Source of the DNA: Podocnemis expansa
Lineage: Eukaryota; Chordata; Testudines; Podocnemididae
Assembly: GCA_007922195.1 (NCBI GenBank)
Contig: ML682220.1
Location: forward strand, 496,001-560,000
Direction of reading: 5' to 3'
DNA length: 64,000 bases
Shown: one piece after another, positions 1 through 10,100 of the stretch
How the letters are laid out: each line of letters opens with the position of its first letter
How positions within the stretch are numbered: the first letter of the stretch is position 1
The notes under the pieces: generated by a model
What the model was told of the DNA's origin: nothing
Seen by the model: only the letters and a program-made list of their open reading frames with translations
Databases searched by the model: none
Position numbers and translations under genes: made by a program

Positions 1-366
1 GGGCCATCTGTTCACTTCACACATTGTCTGTAAGTTAGTGATGGCCCGCGGCCATCAAGGTAACTGCTATGAGTCACAGACAGGAGAGAGAGAGAGGAAC
101 TAGCCAAATGCAACACTCATACTACTACAGTGATCTGATTTAATATTAGAAAATTAGGTCCTCAGTGATGATTCAGTTTCTTGTAAATAAAGCTCCAGTA
201 CCATATATCATTTTCTCTTCTTTGTCATACAATACAGTTTAGAGTTAACAATCCTTATAGAAGAAAACAAAGCTAGAAGAAAAAGCTACAATTTGACAAA
301 CCTGTAATTTTAATAGCACACATTTTAAAAGAGGAACTAAAAGATAAAGAAAAGTGTCACACCAAC
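1..366. other. METTL6 intron 2 (partial)
   Basis: Intron sequence on the minus strand downstream of the second METTL6 coding exon. AT-rich; I see no further exon or clear repeat in it. The rest of METTL6 lies beyond the left edge. Confidence 0.6.
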
Positions 367-501
367 CTTTACATATTCAACTGCTCTTGGAGAGAAATCA
401 CAGGCATAAGCAAAGATATTCAAGTCTTCTTCTAACAGTGGAAACAAGCAATTCCCAACTCCACAGCCTGCTTCAAAAATGGTCAGTTTCTGATCTTCAA
501 A
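367..501 (-). CDS. METTL6: METTL6 coding exon 2 (SAM-binding motif exon)
   Basis: Internal exon of 135 bases, phase 0 at both ends, with a minus-strand acceptor AG at 502-503 and donor GT at 365-366. It encodes 45 residues starting FEDQKLTIFEAGCGVGN and ending SPRAVEYVK. The GCGVGN stretch is methyltransferase motif I, the glycine-rich loop that holds S-adenosylmethionine. The following CDFSPRAV contains the acidic residue that normally contacts the SAM ribose. Joined to the exon at 1507-1803, the reading frame runs through the junction as REFEDLKACRE-FEDQ, the order known in vertebrate METTL6. The catalytic remainder of the protein is encoded outside the window. Confidence 0.95.
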
Positions 502-1506
502 CTACATGGGAGAAAGAAGCCAAGGATATAGCACATCACTTTTGTTTAATCCACTTAAAACAAAGATACTGCTTTTTACATTTTAGTTAGGGTCAGAGTT
601 TCAGTTAACATCAGCTTAAAATTTGACGTATGCTTCCAGTGGCTATTTGACATTGTGAAATATAGGCTTTAATTTATATTACATTAAGTTTCTCTTTAGA
701 AACTACTGAAATCTACAAGGAATCCAGTGGCACTTTCAAAGACCCACAAATTTGTTTATCGCATAAGCTCTCGTGGGTGTAATCCCTATTCATCATGCTT
801 TTGATGAAGTGGGATTACACCATGAAATCTTATGTGATAAATAAATTTGTTGGTCTTTAAAAGTGCCACAGGATTCCTTGTTTGTTTTGCTGAAATAGAC
901 TGAAATGACTACCCCTCTGGTATTAAAATGGAATTAGTCATCTACTCATTTCAGCAATGAATGATTAAATTATTCCATCCTCTTTTGTCATGGCCCTTTC
1001 ATTAAATAGACTGAATGACAAATACATTTGAATGTGTTTTTAAAATGTGTGTTTTAATACACTGACTACTCTAGATAGGTGATTTTATAATAGGGTCCAA
1101 GTTTTGTAGCTTGTGTCAGAAATTTGGATGAGAGAGGAACTCAGATATAAATTAGGACACAGAGCAAATATTCCAGAGAGTGGGTCTGAATGTAAAATGT
1201 AGGTCAATTATAAACTGGCATGCAAAGACTTCACAAGAAATTTCAATTTTTGAAATTTTCCAATTGTGTCCAGATAGAGCCTACTCAAGGAAGTAGGCAC
1301 GGGAGAACAAGATAAAAAGGTCAGTCAAAAGCTTTTCAATTTTTTTTCTTCTTAAAAGTCATGGAAGTTATTGACTAAACACCACCACACACCTGAAGTA
1401 TAATAGTAACATGTCATTGTCATCTTATTTGATGGACTATTAAATCTCTTAGATATAATTAGCAATATTTGTCCCTTTACTTGTAGAACTAGTGTATATG
1501 GCTCAC
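502..1506. other. METTL6 intron 1 between the two coding exons
   Basis: About 1 kb of AT-rich intron. It contains a foldback repeat (716-880); no additional exon was seen. Confidence 0.8.
716..880. repeat. Foldback repeat, two head-to-head arms
   Basis: Bases 716-788 and 810-880 are near-perfect reverse complements: both arms carry the ordered words AGTGGCAC/AGTGCCAC, ACAAATTTGTTTATC and GTGTAATCCC. The arms surround a loop with the ATGAAGTGGG word. The same family occurs near 16.1, 24.0, 43.0, 43.5 and 61.0 kb. Short foldback copies with TTAGTCTTTAAGTGCCAC-like ends are, as I recall, abundant in turtle and crocodilian DNA. Confidence 0.8.
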
Positions 1507-1803
1507 CTCCCGGCACGCTTTTAAGTCTTCAAACTCTCTAGTTGTCCAATGTCTGTCTTTAAAGAAATTTGTGCTGTTTCTTTTGTAAAATAAATCCCAG
1601 TTCTTCTGTGCCTCTTTCTCCAGTTTCAGTTTTTTGAAGTCAGACACCAAAGCTTGACCTCTTGCCAGTTTCTCAGCTTCTTCAGGGCTAAGGGTCCTTG
1701 CACTGTGCCCTTTCTTTTGAAAAGCATCATTTTCACAAATCGGGACTACTAAATTCAAGTAATTATCAGATGTATTTTCTTGGAACATCCTGAATTCATC
1801 CAT
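1507..1803 (-). CDS. METTL6: METTL6 first coding exon, tRNA-Ser m3C methyltransferase
   Basis: Encodes the N-terminal 99 residues of METTL6, a class I SAM-dependent methyltransferase that makes 3-methylcytidine at position 32 of serine tRNAs and works with seryl-tRNA synthetase. The diagnostic block is EAQKNWDLFYKRNSTNFFKD followed by RHWTTREFEDLKACRE, which is nearly unchanged across vertebrates; its Trp/Phe/Tyr-rich part belongs to the tRNA-binding N-terminal region. The donor GTGAGC follows base 1507 (minus strand). The start chosen is the ATG at 1803-1801, which gives a longer and unusual N-terminus (MDEFRMFQEN...) than the mammalian protein. No better ATG lies between it and the conserved block. 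A minus-strand acceptor-like AG around 1825 would place an untranslated exon upstream, near the CpG island at about 3.8 kb. Head-to-head neighbour: EAF1. Confidence 0.93.
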
Positions 1804-3039
1804 ATGAATACAGGCAAAGCAGAGCTAAAGTGTTTTTCCCTCAGTTGTATATTTCCATCTTTGATTTCCAATAAGACACCCAAGGCCTTAGAAACATAAG
1901 CAATAACAAGAAAAGGGTTATAGTTTGCACTTCTTAGAGCCTTTCTGTAATTCACTGTAAGTGCCAGGCTCAGAAAGCACTAAACCTACTTCTTTGAAGC
2001 TTCCATGAGAGTTCTCCAGCAAAACCAGTCAAAAAGATGTATTTCTGTTCTTTTTACGTCATGCAGAAGCCACAAAAACTGAACACCACTTTGCCTCTCA
2101 CAGTAAGAGCCTGATTCTGCAACCTGATACACTTGAAAAGAACCCTGCATCCATGCATGTCCCCAAATTATTCCAGAAGGATTCTATGCTGGTGGAAGGG
2201 TTTCACAGGCACAGAAGATGCTGGAGATTTTTTAACAACAAGAAGAGAGCTACTGACCTGTGAAATTAAAAAAAAACAAAAAACCCCCCATAAAACTAAG
2301 GGTAAAGACACCACCCCCGTTTTTAAGTTAAAAAACCAACAATAGCTCCCCAAAGCAAAAATGCAATTTTATTTATACAGTGCAATTATAAAATTACAAA
2401 TGCACAAACACAAAGTTTAAAGATGTATACTGAATCAAGGTAAAACAACGTCAAAATTATCTGGTCAATTATGCAGGATGTCAAATGATATGATCATAAT
2501 AGTCCCTTCTGGTCTTACAGCTCTATGACAAAGTTACACTAAGATTTCCAAACCTCCAGAACAGAAACATCTCATCTTGGCCCACAGATTAAAAAAAGTC
2601 TGAGTAAACTAATAGTCTTTATAATGTTCTCTGTCAGGTAACACAGAGAAACAGATACATTTTTGACAAGACAGATAAAAAACAAGCCCAAATTGATGAT
2701 TTTCATGTTGATGCTAAGCAAAATATTACATAGTGTGACGTTAAACATAATTTGGCTGTTAGTCTGAACATGGCCAATCACATTTAAAGAATGTTAACTG
2801 GTCTAAGAATTTCCCATACCCAGCTTCTTTGTTTTTAAATCCAACTTGTCCCCATCAATGCTCGATCCTAAGTTAAGTATATCGTCACATTAGTCAACGG
2901 GTTTACAAACAAGATGCCTTTTCTCAGCCTAGATATCACCAGTGTTGAAAAGAGCTTCCGAGCTCCACAGCTTTTCAGTGCCCACTTGGAACTTGATTTC
3001 ACGTGCATGAGGGCCTCCCTGAGTCAGGCACCCCCAAGC
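1804..3039. other. Probable METTL6 5' untranslated intron
   Basis: Non-coding, AT-rich interval between the METTL6 start codon and the promoter region. I see no coding exon. Its role as an intron is inferred from the distance to the CpG island. Confidence 0.5.
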
Positions 3040-3480
3040 CTACCTCCCTGGGCCCCAGCCAGTCCTTCCCCATGTCAGACACCCCTTGCCTGCCGTTCCC
3101 CATATCACCCCCCACAACCCTGCCTGCCCTTCCCGCCAGACAGCCCCTCCTGATGTCAGACAGCCGCACCTTGCCCTCCCCCCACCGACAGTCGCAATGT
3201 CACTCCCCACTCTAACCTCCCAATATCAGACACCCCCAGCCTGCCATCCCCCAACAGCCCCTCCCCATGTCACACCCCACCACCCTGCCCTTCCCCCAGA
3301 CAGCCGCTCCCCAATGTCACCCCTGACCTGCCCTCCCCACGTCACACCCCACCACCCTGCCCTCCCCCCACCGACAGCCGCAATGTCGCTCCCCACTCTG
3401 ACCTCCCAATATCAGACACCCCCAACCTCCCCTCCCCATGTCACACCCCACCACCCTGCCCTTCCCCCTATCAGACACAG
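3040..3480 (+). repeat. C-rich degenerate minisatellite
   Basis: Imperfect tandem repetition of units containing CAGACACCCCCAGCCTGCC and CCATGTCACACCCCACCACC. The longest recurring block, around the Ser-Leu-Pro reading of CAATGTCACTCCCCACTCT, occurs near 3198 and again near 3382. The strong C/G strand bias opens long proline-rich reading frames that are not genes. Confidence 0.8.
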
Positions 3481-3487
3481 TATTCCC

Positions 3488-3740
3488 CCCAGGATTTGAA
3501 ATTAGAGCGGGTGTAGGGGGGTGGTCACTAATTTGCTCTACCACTGGCACTAGCTGACAACTGGGGGGTGCTGGGAAATTCAGGGGGGTGCAAGGATGGT
3601 GTAGGGGGCAGGGATTTCCCCAACACCCCCCAGTTGTCACCTAGTGACCGTGTTAAACCAAATTAGTGAGCACCGCCCCCCCCCCCCAATATCAAGTCCT
3701 GGGGAAAATCCTGGCGGGGGTGTGAGGGAAATCCCTGGTC
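3488..3740. repeat. Hairpin repeat family, inverted pair (copies A and A')
   Basis: Copy A reads forward from 3488 with the words TTTGAAATTAG, CACTAATTTG, CTAGCTGACAACTGGGG. Copy A' reads in reverse from about 3735 back to 3620 with the same words in the same order (GACTTGATATTGGGG, GTGCTCACTAATTTGG, GGTGACAACTGGGGGG). Together they form a palindrome of about 250 bases with GGGGAAATCCCTG-like joints. Related single copies lie at 4147-4362, 14048-14150 and 52505-52640. Confidence 0.8.
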
Positions 3741-3780
3741 AGACACCCCCAGCAGGCCCTCCCCTCCCCCACAGTCCCCC

Positions 3781-4160
3781 TCACACAGACCCTCCGGCTC
3801 GCCGTGCCGTGCCGTGCCGCCCCGCCCCCCGCCAGGCGGCCCCGAGGCCTACCTCGCGCGGCCGGACGCCTTTGGCGGTGACGCGCTGCCCCGGAAGTCG
3901 GCGGGCGCGGGGCCGGGGATCCGGGCCGGCATGAACGGCTCGGCGAACCCGCTGCTGGACAAGGAGGAGCACGGGCTGCAGCTGGGGGAGAGCTTCGAGC
4001 GGCGGCCCAAGGCCTCCTTCCACACCATCCGCTGTGAGCCCCCCGGCCCGGGCGCCATTTCCCCTCCCACGCCCCTTCCCCTCCGCCCCGCTTCTGGCGG
4101 CGTGGGGAGCCAACGCCTGGCGGGGCAGAGTGGGGGGCGGGATGAAACCAGTGGCTAATT
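3781..4160. promoter_or_regulatory. CpG island, divergent METTL6/EAF1 promoter
   Basis: Dense CpG and very high G+C, in sharp contrast to the flanks. It covers the EAF1 start codon and lies upstream of METTL6 on the opposite strand. Visible motifs include GC boxes (CCGCCCCGCCCCC near 3818) and an ETS/GABP-type site CCCCGGAAGTCG at about 3889, a motif common in TATA-less divergent promoters. No TATA box is seen. The start sites are inferred, not seen. Confidence 0.8.
3931..4033 (+). CDS. EAF1: EAF1 exon 1
   Basis: Residues 1-34 plus one base, from [15 protein letters not shown] to SFHTIR. The donor is GTGAGC at 4034. The start has G at -3 and lies inside the CpG island; it matches the known N-terminus of EAF1. 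Confidence 0.95.
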
Positions 4161-7100
4161 TGAAAGTAATTTAAAAAAATAGGGGGCTGGGTGGGGAGGA
4201 GAATGATTCTCTTAACAGGGATTTCCCGCGCACCCCCCCCCCACACACCCCTCTTGAATTTCCCAGCGTCCCCCGTTGGCAGCTAGTAAGGTGTTGTGCC
4301 AATTTAGTGAGCACCCCTATACCCCCCCCCCCAACGTCAAATGCTGGGGAAGCTGCTGCTGCCTCTTAGTCCTCCTGAGTGACATATGGGGTTATATGGT
4401 GTAAACACGCAGGGCTCTTGTCTGGGAGCATCTGGCAGGCAGGCAGATCACACACACACAGCTTTCTGAAGGTTTATTGTGGGGCCTATGCCAACAGCGG
4501 CCCCGGGTGCATTCAGAGCAGCCCGCGTCAGCCTCTGCGGGGACACAGAAATTGGCACTCCTGCCACCAGAAGCTACTTCCTTTGGTTGCAGATGGGGAA
4601 CAGGGTGTCCCCCGATGCCTGTGCCTCCGTGTGACACCTAAAAAAGGCTGTCCCCAGAGCGGCTTCACTGTAGTTTGATGCTCCCCAAAGGAGCCACTCT
4701 GGGCAGCTTCCTTTGGGTGCTGCTGGGACACAGGGGGTCCCTCCATGCCTATGCCTCCATGTTACAGAAAAAAGCTGCCCAGAGTGGCTCCTCTCTGTAG
4801 TGCATATACTGCATTGGCTGCTCGTTTCAGGCTGTCTTCAGACTCAAATGTCACTGAGCTGGTTTTACCTGGAATGTATGTGGAAGCTTTTCCTTGACCA
4901 GAACAGGTAGAAACTTATTTTTTTAAAAAGAGGTTAAAATTGGAGGTAATCTCATCATTTAAGGAGCTAGGAGCTGCGGACTTAGACCTGTTATGCCTAT
5001 GCATTAGTCAAGTTCTTTAGATAATACCATTGTCCTGTATTTTGCATTCCTTCTAATCAGTAATAAAGCAAGAGATGAGTTATCACAGAAGAAAAGAAGC
5101 TATGTAGGCTAGAAGAACCTGAGATGTAAAATGTATTTAATAACCCTTATTCTCCTTTTCAGATGATTTTAAGCCAGCATCCATAGACACCTCTTGTGAG
5201 GGGGAGCTCCAAGTTGGCAAAGGAGATGAAGTAACAATTACACTGCCACATATTCCAGTAAGTTAACTTTGTGTTATGATACAAATTTACCTCTTGACTT
5301 TGTAGCAAATTCTCACTGTGTGGTTTTAGAGTTTGCTAGTTACGTTCTAGTGTAAATGGACTTAAATCTATTTCCTACACCTTTGATCCCAAAGCTAAAA
5401 CAAAGGAGTCCAATGCTGGAGCAACTTACACCAAATCAAATCAAACCAAATCATAGGGCTGGAAGGGACCTCGTGAGATCATCGAGTCCAACCCCCTGGG
5501 AATTGAACCCAGGACCTTCTGCATGTTAAGCAGAGGTGCTAGCCACACCAACATCATTTCAGAATATTGTTCTGGGAGGGCTGTAAAACGAAGTGTTATT
5601 TCCAGTGTACTTTGCTCTTTGAAGTACAAGCAGGTTTTTAATTCTAGCTGGGCCCCACCTAATTTCTGTCAGTTTTTAGTTCTCCATTTTAAGTATGGAA
5701 GCCTGATTATCTTTGACTGAAGTCAAGATCCAGTTTTCAGAAGATTGAAGGTAGGCCTTTGACACTGCTCTTTCTGTTGCTGAGAGCTGTACAAACAACA
5801 TTCTGCACCCCATTTTTGCAGAAGCCAGCACGGGATTCATAGACAGTTGCAAAGAAATTAAACCCCATCCTTCCACAGGTTCTATAGTAAAGATTTATTG
5901 TGGAGGGATGGTGGATAAGTGACAGTAAAGAATACGGTGAAAATGTTGTAGCTATTTGTTATGACAGTACAGAGTTGAAACAAAACAAAAAAATGGCACC
6001 CCTGTTCTGGAACTAGATTTGTATTTTAGCTGAAGCTAATGCTAATTGCCAGTCCAGTATATGTGAATTTATGAAAGTTGATTTAGTATAGATAGGCAAC
6101 AGTTTTCTGCCAGTTTGGAATCCAAGTGATAGATCCCTGAAATGGATAAATTGTCACAGTTCCATTGATGGAACTGATAATTTACACCAAGTAATTCTGA
6201 GAGCAGACAGCTGTATAATGAATGCCAGTTATGCTGCCTTCTGAAGTAGAATGTTGTCTTTTGATTGGGAAGTGTGTTATTTCTATATTGTTTAAATGGG
6301 TGACTAAAATTGGTTGTAGTGCATCAACTTTCCAGTAAAATTGGTTGTAGTGCATCAACTTTCCAGGTGCCTGTTCTCTTATGATTATTTTTTAACGTTC
6401 TGTTTCATGAGAATTAAAAGGTTTCATTTTGACATTCTTTTGTGTTAATCTACAGAGTTGTCCAGTTAACCAAACTGAATAAAGCCAGTATTGACTTGGA
6501 GCAACATGCATTGCATAGTGATTGCTTTCAGCTTAAGTGGTTAAGTGGACAGCTCTCTGAAAAGAAATGGTATATATAGGATCTCAAATCTTCCCTTTCT
6601 TGAAATGTTGGTAAAACAGTATAAGAGGGTTCACTGATATATTTCTCGTCTCCTCTATTCCAATAAACATTTGCACTAACTGCCTAGCAATTGGATGTGC
6701 ATCAAACTCCAGTATGTCTCTTGAAATCTCACTGTCCCTGAAGGTATCGCTGTTTGGTGGAGATATGTCAATGTGTGGATATTTTCAGGAATTTAATGTT
6801 GCTTTGTGGATGTACTGATTTTATATTTGAAGGTGAAATAGTTGTTGAGAAGTTCTTTTTGTGTCTTGTTGTAAGTATGATCTCATTACAGTTTGGTTAA
6901 ACTAGAGGTCTTTCACTCAGTGGGTTTTTCTGACGGTTGTATCAATATATTCTTTGGCTTTGTTGCTTTATATTTGGGTATTGATCCACCAAACTCTTAC
7001 ACACTTGCTTAATTTTAAGCATCTGAGTGGGACTGTTCATATTCTTCACTGGAGCTTTAGTTTCTTCTCTTTACTTCTCAGCAAAGATTATGCTCTTCTT

Positions 7101-10100
7101 TAAGTTCCAATTTTGATATAAAAGGGCTGGTGGAATAGAAGCAAAGAGCAGTTTCATTATCTTTGTGCTGTATATGTTTATTTAACTTCTATTTATCAAG
7201 GATGAGCCGGATTTAACTTTCAGTTTATTTTATAGTCTCTTCAGTCCTTTTTTTTTAAACTTTTTGAATTTCTACATTTAATATTGAAATATTATAAATA
7301 TCTGTGAAGATTTGACTGTATGAGAATAAGATCTTACCCAAATTGGAGCCTCTCAGAAGAATCTAGATGTAGTCAGTTTGTCTTGTTCCATAACCAATTT
7401 AGAGTCATATGTGTTTTTTGGTGCTGAGAGATTAAAATTTTAGTCTGAGCTGGTAAGTGTGAAGACGTTTTATTCTCTTTAGAAGAGGGGTGGGTGAGGG
7501 AGTTTGTGCTTTTGCACACTGTCCCAGTTGAGGATGCTGCCCAAGAATGTGCAAAATTTGTTTTCTATTCTCTGAAGCAGAACTCTCTTCTTTAGTTGTA
7601 AATACCATTCTCCTTTCTCCCTAACTATACAGCTATTATATGTATAAAATCTGAGTAGCTTTCACAGTAGACCAAATACTTTTTATACACCCTTTTCACT
7701 AAGCGCATCAATTCTTTGAATCACTCAGTGTTAATTAGGATTATAGAGAAACCCCCACGTTGCTTCAAAATGTCTGCCAAGCAAACAAGCTGTTTTTTTT
7801 AAAGGCAATTGTTGCCATTGTAGGAAACTGAAATTTGCTTCATAACATAGCACACAGGTGTTGCTTTCTTATTTGATGGAATAAATGCAGAGGCAGTTTA
7901 AATGATGTATTGATTACACATACATTCTGTCAGCTCATAGTTCCATATTTAGATGTATATTGAGTGTCCAAACACAGGCTTTTCAAAGCGAATATAAGTA
8001 TCAGGGAGGTTTCTGATTGATATTTGTCAGGGAAAACTAATAAAACTCAGTTGTGATCATGATGGAAAGAGATGTTTGTTGTCACAAAGCTGCCTAAAAT
8101 CATTAAAAGCATAAAATAGCTGGTGCAGTGAGGAAAAGTCTGATTATAATGCAAATAAATGTATTCATCCCTTCTTTGAAAGAACAAACACTTTCAATTG
8201 GAAGTAGATGATAATTTCTTGATACGAAATCAGAATGTGCATATATTCATTGGACATATTATGTATAAATGGCTCGTATAGTGTGGATATAAACAAATGA
8301 ATGTGTGCTTTTTCTTTAATTCCAGGGCTCAACTCCTCCAATGACTGTGTTCAAGGGAAATAAAAGACCATATCAGAAGGACTGTGTACTTATCATCAAT
8401 CACGACACTGGGGAATATGTGCTGGAAAAACTTAGTAGTAGCATTCAAGTCAAGAAAACAAGGTAAAACTGGGGTATATGCATGAGTTAATAAGATGAAT
8501 TCTTGCTAGAACTTCTTGTTAATACTGCCATTTTTTAATCATGGTTATGAGTTTTGTAGATTTAGCAGAAGTCTAATTATATACAATAATTTAGAGTTGG
8601 GGGAACATGACTGCATCAAGGAGACAGTATATAAAACAGCAAAAGTCCAAACTTCATGGGCAAAAAATTCGGGGGGGAGGGGGATGCTGGAGAAATAAAT
8701 GGTTTGTGGGTAGTTCCTTAAAAGTTGCTGAGAGAACTTCTATTTGCTATGATTTGCATACTTCAGTACACAAATTACATTCTAGAAAGTGTGCAGATAA
8801 AATATCTTTTTCAGAGTGGTCTTCCTAATTTGTATATACCTTAAGTCTCTGAATCAAGCTCTTTAAACAGTGCTGAATGTGTGTTAGTTTAGTTCTATAG
8901 AACATGTCATTATTAAGTGTTTTTAAAACCATGACAGATTTTTTAAAAAAATGCACTACTGAGCCATAAACACTTTGCCTGAGAGCTCACTAGAACTCCA
9001 TAGTGATTCAGGTTGGGACCAGGCTGGCAGCTAGATCACAGCTCTCCAAAGAACATACTCAGGCTGCTGTAAGTGGTGGTAGTGAGTCTAGAAAGGCACT
9101 ATTCTTTTCTCTGAGTCACTGCCCATAAGTGCACAAACAGGGGGTTCCGAGGCACTTTGCCTTCGGAGGTCATGCCATTCAGATGAGATATAAAAATATT
9201 GTCCTTATCACTTTGGTCCATAAAGCTCCCTTTGCAAGAGAAGTGGTTTCAGTCTAAATTCAAAGTGGAGCTAATTACATTCTTCCAACATAAACTCCTG
9301 CTGTAGTTTCAAGAGCATAAATCAATATTGGTAACAATTCTATGCTCTTACATAGTAGTTTTCATCTTATGATGTGTTCTAGGTAAACTGCTGGATAGTT
9401 CTAATAATTAGCCCCATTTCAGTGATGGCTGAAGCAGTTCCTTTGTATTTCATTTCTAAGTGTGTGTGAATAGCTTTGGGATCATTCAGGAGAAAAGATG
9501 CTGTGTGAAGGCATTTTTCTGCATTTACTGATTGTATTAAGAAAATAGATGTTCTTGCTAAATGAAAACCTTTACTACTGTCTGAATAGAGAATTAGGTA
9601 TTGCTAAGCCTCAGGTGGATTTGGAGCATAGGAAGTAAGAGCCTGAATCTACAGTCATTTAATGGCATGCTTGCCACTGAAGTCCGTGGTGATGCAATGG
9701 GTCAAAGGAGTACAGGTTTTCAGTAGCATTGTATCCAAAATCCATAATTTACTGGATAGTTCTACAAGATGCAAAGTAAATTTGCATTCAGCCTAAACTC
9801 ATTAAAATATATGAATACAGATGTTGGAACAAATGAGTATAGGTCTGTGGCACCATCCACTCCCCCTCTTTTTTTTTTTTTTTTTTTTTTGCATGTGCGT
9901 GTGTTGTTTCAGAGCTGAAGGCAGCAGTAAGATCCAGGCACGAATAGAACAGCAGTCTGCCCGAGCTGCTCAGCCTTCCTCACAGTTCAAAGCTCCATCC
10001 AAACCAGCACTAGGGCCCAAAACCTCCCCTCTGAAAGATAACCCTTCCCCTGAACCTCAGCTGGATGACATTAAGAGAGGTAAGAAGGTGTTATTTTTTA

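Larger units (their letters stand above)
5258..8325. other. EAF1 intron 2
   Basis: 3.1-kb intron with a CR1 3' fragment (5437-5560) and a perfect 31-base tandem duplication (6305-6366). The rest is AT-rich without a feature I can support. Confidence 0.8.

Noticed and set aside
2914..3640. Several overlapping proline-rich frames on both strands (up to 137 codons)
   Set aside because: They follow the C-rich minisatellite: strand asymmetry removes stops. No conserved protein text and several frames are open at once.
3692..4246. 184-codon minus-strand frame across the CpG island
   Set aside because: It runs antisense through EAF1 exon 1 and G+C-rich DNA where stops are rare; Arg/Pro/Ala-rich low-complexity text. 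Possible only as METTL6 untranslated sequence.
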